NCBI GenBank assembly: GCA_037176885.1
Contig: JAWWNJ010000017.1
Location: forward strand, 124,001-188,000
Direction: 5' to 3'
DNA length: 64,000 nt
DNA from: Favolaschia claudopus
Lineage: Eukaryota; Basidiomycota; Agaricomycetes; Agaricales; Mycenaceae
The notes below the pieces were generated by a model. The model was not told the origin of the DNA, did not search any database, and saw only the letters and a list, made by a program, of their open reading frames with translations. Of the stretch, positions 54,054 through 64,000 are shown in pieces. Position 1 is the first letter of the stretch. Each line of letters opens with the position of its first letter. The position numbers and the translations under genes are program-made.

Positions 54054-56447
54054 ATGGACGACACAAATTTTCAGAACATTGCCCTTTCGCCGCGAACTCC
54101 TAGATTCACGCCGCATGCTGGCAGGTTCTCGCCCCGCACGCCGAAGTTTTCTTTGTATCGAAAATTCGAAGCTGACCTTGATGGTCTGGGTGAGGAGGAG
54201 GAGGATGAGGTGGACGCGGAGGTGACGTTGCTTGATGAAGAGGAGAGGAGGCGCTATGCTCAAGGGCTTGAGGACGGATTTGGGGTCGTAGAACGTTCGC
54301 AGCAGCCGATTCCTGCGGAAGACAAGCGGGCGATGGTCCTTTTGTGTGTTCTTTGTACGTGTCTTCCGCGCTGTACTGCGCTTGGGCTGACGCATAATTA
54401 GATTTGATTCAAGGCATCCCAGTATGCTCTTCCCGTGTTATGAAATTTTGTTCTCTACTTACAACCAACTCCAAGCTGGGTCTTGCTTTAGGTGAGTGGC
54501 GAATGTTTCTTGCGCTCGTCACTTTGTGTTTATTTTCATAGGCTCTATGCCATTCATTTTACAGAAGCAGCTGTCGTATTCGCAGCTCGCGACATTCGCG
54601 CTCTGTGGATACCCATACTCGCTGAAATTATTATGGTCGCCGATCGTCGACTCCGTCTTCTTTTCCTCCTTCGGTCGTCGGAAGTCTTGGATAATCCCAA
54701 TGCAGCTCATCACCGGGACTCTGATGCTATACATTTCCCTCAATATACAACGTCTAATGGATAATGTGAGTTGCCCGTTATCCCCAGCGCGCTGTTTATT
54801 AATATGCTGGTTTCTCTTAGCCAAGCCACCATGTCACCCATCTCACGAATGTCTTTACCGCGCTGGTATTTTTTTCCGCGACGCAAGGTATGCCTTGACT
54901 CGCTCACCTCTCAGCAAAGTATTGATTCGGTATCCAGATATTGCCGTGGATGGCTGGACGCTCACGCTCCTTTCGCCTGAAAATTTATCATACGCATCTA
55001 CTTGTCAGACCATCGGCCTGAACACGGGATATTTTACCTCCTACACCGTCTTTCTTGCTTTGAATAGCGAGACTATTGCGTAAGGACGCTCTCGTTCTTC
55101 TTTCTTCACTCAATCCCTGAATACTGTTTCTAGTGAAAAATGGGGCATACCACGGCTCACACTGTCCGCGTATCTCAGATTCTGGTGTTTCGTTTCTTAT
55201 AGCGTCTGTGCCTGGCTGCTATTCAAGAAGGAGGTCGGTGTTCTTTTTCGTCGCTCCACTCCATGAACTCACAGTTGGCTGCATTTAGCGCAAAGAGGAG
55301 GCTACCAACTCAAAGATCGCCATTAGACAGGTGTACAAGCAGATATGGAGCATGTGCAAAATGCGGCGTACGCCTTATTTCAGTGTCGATGCACTCGGTC
55401 CCACTCACACACCAAAACAGATATTCAAGCTCTCGCGTTCATGTTTATATTCGGGAAGATCGGCTTCGCCGCCAATGACGCTGCGACCTCGCTGAAGATG
55501 GTGGAGAAAGGGCTGCAGCGAGAGGATCTTGCTGTTGCAGTCCTCATTAACTTCCCCTTCCAGATTGTCGCTGGCTGGCTGGTTGGCTCCAGGTGGTCGC
55601 GCGGCGAGTATCCACTGCGGCCGTGGTTATACACGTTCTGGCCTCGGATAGGGTTTGCCTTGACAGCGATGCTCATCGTCTATTGGTTCCCAAGTCCCCC
55701 TGTCTCTGGCGGCTTTTTCGTTTTTCTGGTCATACACACGATCCTGACATCCTTCACCTCGTATGAATATTTACTCTTTCCCGGCTACCTAGCTGTGCTT
55801 ACTTTCAATCCGATCATGCAGGACTATCCAGTTTGTGGGCAGCTCCGCTTTCTTCACGCGGATAAGCGATCCTGTAATCGGTGGCACCTATATGACGGTG
55901 TGTTTTGACAGTTTTGTTCGGTCTATTCCCTTTTCGTTGCCTGATTTCCGTGATAGCTTCTCAATACTTTCTCGAACATCGGAACAATGTGGCCCAAGTG
56001 GTTCGTGCTGAAGAGTACGTACTTCATTATCTCTCTCTTCACCCGATGGGTGTCTCATATTCTATCAGGTATCGACAAGTTCACCATTGCCACCTGTCAG
56101 TTGGTAGACGACTCATCTTATCTTGGGGAAGGTGAATCCCACCTTGTTTGTCGTCATGCCTTCAATGAACTGATCAATCTATCCACAGCTGCAACGGAGT
56201 GTGTTTCCCAACGCGGGAAGGCGCTATGCGCTGACCTTGACGGTACCTGTCTGGTTGTTAGAGACGGCTATTATCTTGTTTCGACCTCTTGCATGATCTT
56301 TGGCGTTGTTTTCCTCGTTCTCTATACCACTCCTACTGCTTGGAGATTGCAAGGTTCGTGTGTCCTCCGTATTTATCTGCTGATTGTCCCTGATCTGATT
56401 ATTTTTCAGCGTTGTCCCCGAGTTCGTGGCGCGTGAAGTTATCGTAG
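54054..56447 (+). CDS. Acetyl-CoA transporter, SLC33/AT-1 family
   Basis: Major-facilitator-related ER/Golgi membrane transporter that imports acetyl-CoA for lumenal acetylation. The start MDDTNFQNIALSPRTPRF (54054) precedes an acidic cytosolic N-terminus. The first membrane segments carry LIQGIPLGLALGSMPFIL, YSQLATFALCGYPYSLKLLW and SPIVDSVFFSSFGRRKSWII, all typical of the family. Later exons give QDIAVDGWTLTLLSPENLSY, QTIGLNTGYFTSY, ALAFMFIFGKIGFAANDAAT, LKMVEKGLQREDLA, SSAFFTRISDPVIGGTYMTL, NIGTMWPKWFVLK and the last membrane helix SCMIFGVVFLVLY. It ends at 56447 (ALSPSSWRVKLS). About a dozen short introns. No defect was found. Confidence 0.85.
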
Positions 56448-56801
56448 TTTCCCTTTGCTGTCCATTCTCTATAGAACTGTATTACATCTGTATATAAGTA
56501 GCACGCCCAATAAACACTTAAAATACTTATCTGGTGTCTTTGATTGGGAAACTCGACCTCCCGTATGTTGCCTTGTTTGTGAGATGCTGTACCCTTTCTT
56601 CACTACATTCTCACTAATAACGCCCATTCCCGCACCGTCCAACAGTGAGGGTAAACATGACGATTTGACGCCATTCTTGCGAACGCTCGGCATGGTCGGG
56701 CAGCTGACTGTAGACTGACAAATCTAGTACAAACCGCATAAAAGCCGCGAAGTGGACGTTGAGTGGACGCCCGGACGACCAGAAACGTTTCTGTCAGTAC
56801 C
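56448..56801. other. Intergenic, promoter side of the SDR gene
   Basis: No gene is supported. Confidence 0.45.
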
Positions 56802-58051
56802 ATGGTATCTTCTGTAGCTGTTGTTGCTGGTATCACGTCGCCATTTGCTCAATTCAGCCGTTCTCACCTTCATCAGGTCTCGGGAATGGGTCGGGTACGG
56901 GAGCAGCTGCCGCGTGTGTATCTATCTTTGTGCCTTCAGGATCTCATCTCATACAGCTCGAAATTACAGTCGGCTGTTCGCGAAGGAAGGATACACAGTT
57001 GCGCTCGTTTCACGGGGGTCTGAATCCCTGAATACTCTGGCCAACTCTATCAACGCCTCTGGTGGAAAAGCAAGCGTCGCGCAGAACCGGTTTTGCGTGA
57101 ACTAATTCTATATCGCAGGCAGATACATTTCCGGTGAAAGCATACGACGCAGAAGAAGTTGCTGCTGCCTTTACGGCCATAGAGGCCCGCTTCCCTTCTT
57201 CCGAATACGCAATTACGGTCGCGATCTTCAATGCTGGGCATGGGGTATGGAAGCCTTTCCTTCAGGTAACCCCTGAGGATGTACGGGAGAGCTCCAAAGT
57301 GAATATAGAGGCCTCGTTCGCATTTGCTCGGGCTGCCATCTTGGCGTTCCAGAAGAACCAACCTACGACTGCGACTGGTGCGAAAGGCACCCTCATTTTT
57401 ACCGGAGCTACAGCTAGTCTGAGAGGAAATGTGCTCACCAGCGCTTTTGCATCCGGCAAGGTAGATTCAACGCTTGGAATTATTTCGATAAATTGTGTGC
57501 TCATGATATTCCTTTCCTCATAGTTTGCGCTTCGTGCTCTTTCTCAGAGCCTGGCGAAAGAATTTGGCAAAGAGGATATCCATGTGAGTGGTAAACCCAT
57601 TGTTTATTTTTTCATACTCAATACTCATTAAAACAGGTTGCCCATGTGAGTGTGATATTGATAGTGGTGTCGAATTCCGATCTGACCTGAGAAATTCAAG
57701 GCGATTATCGATGGAGGTAGGCGCAACATCCACTGTCTCGTTCAGTTGATTCATATCTGTGCCCTCAGGAATTGCGACCAACAATGAGCGAGGCAATCGG
57801 AACACTCCTCCAAGCGGACCAGTGGAGAACCCTAAACCGGCGGCACTATTGAGCCCGGAGAGTATTGCCACTGTACGTTCTGTGTCGATGTTTCGTTGTA
57901 TCAGTTGTGCTCAATCGACAAAGAGCTATCTCTATCTAGTGAATCAGGACAGATCTTCCTGGACATGGGAGCTCGATCGTGCGTGGTTTTATCGTGAATA
58001 CCACTCAATACTAAAATCAACATAGTCCGCCCTGCGCACGAGAAATGGTGA
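56802..58051 (+). CDS. Short-chain dehydrogenase/reductase, atypical active site
   Basis: Classical-SDR fold. The start MVSSVAVVAG (56802) is joined across introns to GLGNGSGTGAAAA and RLFAKEGYTVALVSRG, the NAD(P)-binding first half. The TGxxxGxG loop appears as G(L)GNGSGTG. FNAGHGVWKPF holds the NAG motif, and KVNIEASFAFARAAI with LIFTGATASLRG supplies the Ser-region strand. The position of the catalytic Tyr in YxxxK is Phe (FASGKFALRALSQSLAKEFG), so the usual proton donor is missing. Other fungal members of this subgroup share that, and whether they catalyse redox chemistry is unclear. The C-terminus, VNQDRSSWTWELDLRPAHEKW after the last intron (stop 58051), is typical of the same subgroup. 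It is followed in the same direction by an FAD monooxygenase; joint action is only a possibility. Confidence 0.78.
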
Positions 58052-58400
58052 AAAAGAGAGGCATGTGTAAATTGTAAGTTAGGTATATGAAACCAATACA
58101 GGCGTATTTTTGCAAGGGCTGGCGAAACGATATTCGACTGAAACCTCCGAAAATCAATGATGCTCAACTCGGAGTCAGTGCCATGAATGAACTAACCATA
58201 TTGAAGATGTTCACCACCAACGCATGTATGGAAAACGGTACCGGCCGTTCTATTTAGGACCTCAGCAATCCTTGCTTGAAGTTGAACATTGGAGTCATTG
58301 AGTGTCAGCAACGAAACGTGAACGGTCCCGGGACTCCAGTGAAGCGATCCATAAATACTGCGGGTGATGCTTCTTGATCTGAAACTTCTGCTCTCTGTAG
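58052..58400. other. Intergenic between SDR and monooxygenase
   Basis: About 350 bp including the promoter of the monooxygenase. No gene is supported. Confidence 0.45.
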
Positions 58401-59874
58401 ATGTCGCCCACCAAAGTGATCATCGTAGGCTGCGGTATCGCTGGACCCGTTCTCGCGCTCCTCCTCAAGCAGAAGGGCTATGAACCCGTCATCTATGAAC
58501 GCGGCAAACGCGACGCTGGCGGTGGTCTCAGTCTGATGTGGGCTGAATTTCCGCCTCGGTTCACGTCTTCTCATTTTTCATCTGCACTTTCAGGCTACAG
58601 CTCAACGGTTTACGCGTGTTATCAAAAATTCCCGGACTAGTCGAAAAGCTCTCCGGGATGCCGATTGACAAGTCGACAATGTATTCTATTGTACCCTCCG
58701 ACGAACGCCTTCTCGTTCAGCTGGAGTTTCCTGAACAAGTACGTCAGAACTACGGAGTCGGACTGATCGGGGTGCAACGTTCAAAATTCCTGGCACTTCT
58801 CGTGGATACTGTTATCGAGCATGGGATCGAAATTCACTTTGAGCGCCAAGTTGTGGACGTGGAGACAATGGACGAGTATGCTCGCGTCAAATTGAACACG
58901 GGCGAGACGGACACTGCAAGTATCGTGGTGGGGTGCGATGGGCTCCATAGCAATGTGCGGACAGCACTGTTCGGGATGCAGCAGGCTACTTTCACCGGTC
59001 TTACGCAGGTTCTTATGTTCACAGAGTATTGATTCAGAGCCTTGATCTTCCATAGACTGGAGGCATAACAGAAGGCGTGTTTTCGAACGAGAAGCCAACG
59101 ATGTTCAATTTCTATGGGCTCAATATGCATTGCATTGCCTACGCGATCTCCAAGTCGCAATATAGTTGGGCGTACGTATCAAAATACCGTTCAATTAGTG
59201 GCAGTGAGTTGGATATGACGATTCATTGCAGCATCACGCAACGTGAATCGGAAACAAAAGAAACTTGGCGAGCTATGGACGAAGCTGCACAAGATTCTGT
59301 TAAAAACGGGCCATTCTCGCAGCTTCCCTCTGGCGTAGGAGATCTTGTGCTGAAATCAGCTCAAATCACCAAAGTGCGATACTTATTGATTCGAACTGCA
59401 TTCTACGATAATTTAACTCTCTCACAGTATGGGTTGTACGACCGGCCGAAACTTGAATCATGGCATCGAGGCAGAGTCGTTCTCATAGGCGATGCAGCGC
59501 ATGCTACTAGCCCGGTATTTCTCCAAGTGAACTTGCCATTGATTGAAGTAATATAATTGCCCTTCCAGCATCTCGGCCAAGGAGCCAATCAAGCCTTCGA
59601 AGACGCAGACTACCTTGTTCAATTACTGGTCAAACATCGCCCAAACGCGAGCCAGGAGTCAACGACCGCTGAATTTTCGGCCTGGTTTAAAGAGTTTGAG
59701 GAGGCGCGTATAGAGCGTACAGATATGCTGGTTCGCGGGGCTCGCGAGACAGGGGAGACGCGCGTCGTGGACGGCTTGGAGGAGGCACGAAAGCGAAATG
59801 ATGCAATTTGTGCACAGTGGGCCGAGGGAGGATCTGCTCTGCGCCGAATGCAAGATCTATACAATTCGAAATAA
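58401..59874 (+). CDS. FAD-dependent aromatic-type monooxygenase
   Basis: PHBH-fold flavoprotein that uses NAD(P)H and O2 to hydroxylate a substrate, unknown here. The start MSPTKVIIVGCGIAGPVLAL (58401) contains the GxGxxG dinucleotide motif. After an intron comes the segment KIPGLVEKLSGMPID, then IGVQRSKFLALLVDTVIEHG and VVGCDGLHSNVRTALF (the DG motif binding FAD and NADPH). WHRGRVVLIGDAAHATSP follows (GD motif binding the ribityl chain), and, after an intron around 59525-59570, HLGQGANQAFEDADYLVQLL. The gene ends DLYNSK at 59874. Five or so short introns; no defect seen. Length about 410 residues. The SDR immediately upstream could act on the same small molecule, but two genes are too few to call a pathway. 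Confidence 0.83.
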
Positions 59875-60135
59875 TTACTCGAGCACAATCGTCGCCGGGA
59901 ATCGAATCTCTTTTTTGTCACTGCAATCGTATTTGTAGAGTTTACTGTACATCGCGAGATCAATTTTCGCTTTATTTTCATTTATTTCTCGCGTCGCGCT
60001 TTATTTCTGCACGTGAATGTGACCGTCACGCGTCAAGCTTTCTTTCTCCCCTTTTCTCCCTCTGCTCCTCCTCCTCAGGTACGAGTTACGCGTTCTTGCC
60101 TCCGTTTCTGGCCCATAAATTGTTTCGAAGCTGTC
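59875..60135. promoter_or_regulatory. Short intergenic region before the 2OG-oxygenase-like gene
   Basis: About 260 bp with a pyrimidine-rich stretch (CTTTCTCCCCTTTTCTCCCT) near 60045, typical of fungal core promoters. Confidence 0.4.
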
Positions 60136-63100
60136 ATGGAATTTGTTCCCCCTCCTCCGAGAGAGGTCATTAACATAGACGACGATAACAACGACTCGGC
60201 GCAGCTGCCACTGGCATCGACCTCTGGTCTCGGTGGAGGGCTTCAGGGGTCCTCTGCGGCCGACAACGCGGAGAATGTTATCTCTGACTTCGAATCTGAC
60301 GACGAAGATCAACGGGAAGTCGACCATAAGCCCCTCATTTCCCCCTCCACCGACATCAAGGTATTCGGAACTCTGCTTATGTCTACCGTGCCTAACTTGC
60401 TGTCCTGAAAGGGAGATTTTGAGAACGCGTTAGAAGACAACTTCTACTTCGACGGCGTTTTTGCGTATTCTCAGAGATACGATATGGGCGTCGCGCCTAA
60501 CCCTTGCCTCAAAATCGACGGACTAGGAACGGTCGGGATACCTCTCAGTGAAAGAGATGCGCGCGCCATAATCTCAGCCTCTACTCCCGTTATTGGCACC
60601 AACAATGATACCAAGACTTCAGGAATGTGGGAACTATCGTCAGAGAAGGTCTGGTCGTTTTACCAAATTCAGTTCGCCACTGGCTAACGAAATCAGGTTC
60701 ACTTCGATAATCCAACCTGGGGAACCTGGATAGACGGAACTGCGGGGACGGCTGCTTCCAAAGTACTCACTGCTACGAGCATCAAGCCCTCATTCACGCT
60801 CAAGAAACTTGTGATCCATGAACAAAGCTCCCAGTGAGTTGTTGGTCCGGAGTTTCAGACTCGTATGCTCACGCATGTACCCTTCTCAGTACGACGCGCC
60901 ATAGAGAGTGCGTTTCTCGCAAAAATTCTCTTGGATTCGATCGCTTACCTCGTGATTCATTCAGCCCCATTGTCGACGACGAATCAAACCCAAAAATCGG
61001 CGATTTCATCGTCGTTCTGCCTAGTTGCTTTGAAGGCGGTCAGCTACAGCTTCGCCATTCAGGCCAAGTCAAATCACTCAACTTCGCTCACCAAAGCGGT
61101 CTGTCGACCTCAGTCGCCGCCGCTTACTCCGGAGTGGAGCATACACTGGCTGGTATCTCCTCCGGTTACCGTTTGTCGCTCGTGTACGACATTGTGCAAC
61201 CCATAACGCATCTTGGGGCGCGCCCCACTCTCCCTGAGATGCAAGGTGCTGCATCCAAGTTACATAGAGTCATGCGTTCCTGGAAGGAAAACCCGACCGA
61301 GGGGGCGCCTCAGTTGCTGGCGTGTTTGTTGCAGCACAAGTACCCGAAGAGCCTGAAGTTCAGTGCCAAGTCTCTGACCGGGTCTGATGCGCTCCTCGTT
61401 TCGCATCTCCGTCCACTCGCTCGTGAGCTTCAATTTCGGCTCTATCTCGCCCATGTTCGGGTTACAGTCTCAACGCCAAGCGAAGCTCTTGGTTATGATA
61501 GTGACGATTATGGGTATGGCGGCTATGGCTATGGTGGATGGGGGAGGAGGCGACGCTATTGCGCTTATGATGAATACGATGAGGATGACATCGACTCAGA
61601 TGCATTTGAGGACATCGAGGACGAGCGGGAAGTGGCTCTTGATGTTGTGCAAGTGGTTGATGTCCGGGGAATGCCTGTTGCTGTCAATTTCGATCTCGAG
61701 GAGGAGGACATCATCAATGGCTCCATTCTCAATGGCGAGCCAGACGAGGAGTCTCTCGATCGTGACGCGCGTACGGTAAGCTGCCCATCTTTACTATTAC
61801 TCAGAGTGCTTAAGATTGATTCCTGTTTCCGCAGACGGCAACGCGCAGGGAAGGTACGTATGACCTCTCCGTTCATCTTTCACGATCGCTCAACCTCGAG
61901 CTTAGTCTATAACCGAACAGTCCTCCTCGTATGGCAGAAGGACAGCGATGTTGACATGCGGGTCGCAATCGGCGACGTCTATGACTATTGCTGCCACAGT
62001 CTCAAGATATCTCTGACAACCGCTCCAACGAAACGAGAGAAAACACTGGTCAAGGACCTGCTCGCTTGCTCTCAGATTCGCCCCAACCCTCAAAAGCTAC
62101 CGACCGTCATCCAGGTTCTTCGAGAGTCCGCCGACCGATGGAACGATGCACAGCTCCTCATACGAGCTCTTAAGGCGTGCAAAGCGGAGAAGAATATAGA
62201 CATTCTGGGGCTGGAAGGTTTCGTTTCATCGTACCAGGCGTTTGGGTGGGACGTGCTGCGGGAGTTCTGCGAGCAGTCTATGGCGGGTGATGAGTCGAAT
62301 GCGCGGAGGCAGGCGTTGCTCAGTCGGCTGACGCAGATGGGGAAGGACGAACAGGACGAACAGGTTGCTGCGTGGTGCAAGGAGCAGGTTGAGGTTACGC
62401 TGCGCTCGCTCAAGAAGGTCGACGCGGAGCAGATCCCTTGGCTTGCAAACCTCGGGCTGTCGCGTGGAGGGGAGTTCCTTCGTGATGTGTACGTCTCAAT
62501 TGTTCCGCCGTTCGAGTCCTCACTGACGGCGGTCGTTAGCATTTTCCCTCAGCTCGAAGCGCAGAAACTTGACAAGACGTTCTGGATTCCATTCCTTCAA
62601 GAACTGCAGCGCAACATGAATAACACCCCCGCAGCGTCACCGGAGATCGTCAAGGGCCTCCTCTCTAAATGCGTCACGGAAACCGTGCGCAACCTTCCCG
62701 CGTTCCCGACCAAAACGATCACGCCGACCTACGCATATGGTGTCCCGCGGGAAGAGAAAAGCTCTGGTGCGATCTTGGAGGTGGTTCAGCTCTGCGTTAG
62801 CACGCAGAACCTCACACTCTGTACGGAGATTTTCGCGAAGATGCGGAATTCAGCTCGATGTGGGTCTTATCCCAGCACCTTCCCGCCTTGGATGTACTAT
62901 GCGGAATTGAGCCCTTCACTCGTTCAGCTGGCTCAGACGCCTGCTGTTCTCAATGTGTTCCAGCCGTTCTTCGTGGACGTTATCGTGGCTTTGGTGTCAG
63001 CTGCGCGGAAGAGTCCTACTGGTACAACCATTACGCCTTGTCCCTTGAGCGACACGCATAAGACGGTCATCATGAATGCGGCACGAAAGGCTGGTGGGGT

Positions 63101-64000
63101 CGTGATTCTTAAGCAACAGTACGTTGGAGATATTTCCTATGCTTAACTTTCGACTGACGAATTTCGGGCAGCTTGACGGCGGAGAACCTCAAAGGTCATG
63201 ATTCGAGTACTCTGCAGGCCTTGGTCCGCACCGTTGTGAAGGAATTCCCGCGCCAACAGCTTCAAGAGGACGCTCAGCAAGCATATAGCGCTCTCCTCAT
63301 TACGCTTGTACGGATCGCCATCGATAGCTTTCGTTTGCCATCCGCTCAGCCAACATATGGTGGTTACGGCGTCTCTTACGGCTACGCTCGAGGCCCGAGC
63401 GACCAACTGCTTGACATGGTCAAGTTTTGCTTCGAGGTTGGCGCTAAAAGCCAATGTCAGCGTCTCCTCCTCAGGTCCGTCACGCCTCCGAAAGACACCA
63501 CTGTCGCGCAGCACGTATCGAAGGTCCTGACACCCTTCCTTCCCGTGTTACGCCAGTTCCTTGTGTCAAAGCGCCTCGACTTCCAGGCCGAGCCGTATAA
63601 AATGTTCGCGGCCGCGGTGGTGAAAGCGTATGCGGAGCATGTTATGAAGCAGAAGCCGACAGAGGTTGTCCCCATCGCATCGTTGGAGAAGATTGGGTGC
63701 CAAGCCTGTGCCGATTGTAGAGAGCTGAAGGCGTTTTTCATGAGCGATCGTGCGGAGACGTCTTTCTCGCGAGTGCAGGGCATTCGAACGCACTTGGAAC
63801 GCCAGCTTCACAGCACCAGAAGCTGGGGTGTTACATGGACGACCCTCAAACACGGATCGCCGCACACTCTCAGGGTTACGAAACCTGCGAGCATGACTGC
63901 TGTGGGATTGTGGGCTGCGAATAGCCAGGCCGGTAAAACGCTGCTGGGGAATCTCGGCGACGAGACGACGCAGGCGCAGATTTTGGGCGTTGCATATTCG
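60136..64000 (+). CDS. Large 2OG-Fe(II)-oxygenase-like protein, incomplete at window end
   Basis: The start MEFVPPPPREVINIDDDNND (60136) carries a SIM-like VINIDDD in an acidic disordered N-terminus. Next come GDFENALEDNFYFDGVFAY and KIDGLGTVGIPLSERDARAI. Then the oxygenase-like core: FTLKKLVIHEQSS, IGDFIVVLPSCFEGGQLQLR, and AAAYSGVEHTLAGISSGYRL, where His (VEH) and Arg (GYR) match the distal metal ligand and the 2OG-binding Arg of prolyl-hydroxylase-like folds. The first HxD ligand pair falls at an exon junction near 60890-60910 and could not be confirmed; one frame gives RHRE. A Gly/Tyr-rich insert (about 61500-61560) follows, and then about 800 helical residues without a recognised domain, with introns at about 61775-61860 and 63118-63170. 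The gene continues beyond base 64000. Function unknown. Confidence 0.7.

Noticed and set aside
56802..59874. Secondary-metabolite gene cluster (SDR plus FAD monooxygenase)
   Set aside because: Only two oxidoreductases are adjacent; no synthase, transporter of secondary metabolites or regulator lies nearby.

Overview
The window reads as nuclear DNA of a filamentous fungus, most likely an Agaricomycete (Basidiomycota). Genes are compact and usually split by several 50-70 bp GT-AG introns. The protein content is typical of mushrooms: a GT15 mannosyltransferase, a CFEM-type membrane protein, an S10 carboxypeptidase, a GH78 rhamnosidase, an NB-ARC/TPR NLR-like protein and a Ty3/Gypsy element. No bacterial operon structure, rRNA or CRISPR array was seen. 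Gene models were assembled by eye from exons in different frames, so splice sites are approximate unless given explicitly.

Layout. 1-6 kb: an aldehyde dehydrogenase gene with an apparent one-base frameshift, then about 3.3 kb with no gene I can support. 6.0-7.0 kb: two MITE-like elements almost end to end, each flanked by TA. 8-16 kb: an NLR-like gene with about 15 nearly identical 42-residue TPRs. A Ty3/Gypsy element with identical 679-bp LTRs interrupts its last repeat. 17-19 kb: a single-pass membrane protein. 19-21.9 kb: nothing recognisable. 21.9-24.7 kb and 40.7-42.3 kb: three members plus one fragment of a protein family I do not recognise. 25-31 kb: three alpha/beta-hydrolase paralogues. 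The first is a pseudogene; the other two lie in a tandem duplication, with a 1007-bp Mutator-like element between them flanked by a 9-bp duplication. 32-35 kb: an acyl/aryl-CoA ligase. 36-38 kb: a GT15 mannosyltransferase. 38-40 kb: an HNH-nuclease-domain protein.

42-51 kb holds secretory-pathway genes: S10 carboxypeptidase, CFEM membrane protein and GH78 rhamnosidase. A tRNA-Thr(AGU) gene with an intron, and a truncated copy of it, lie between the last two. 51-60 kb: a PARP-like ADP-ribosyltransferase with SUMO-interacting-like motifs, an SLC33 acetyl-CoA transporter, an atypical short-chain dehydrogenase and an FAD monooxygenase. 60 kb to the end: a large 2OG-oxygenase-like protein that runs off the window.

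There is no single metabolic cluster. The striking theme is local genome dynamics: tandem duplication, gene decay, repeat expansion and four transposable elements of different types, several with readable target-site duplications. The best candidates for something undescribed are the orphan paralogue family and the NLR-like gene whose stop codon is now supplied by a retrotransposon LTR.
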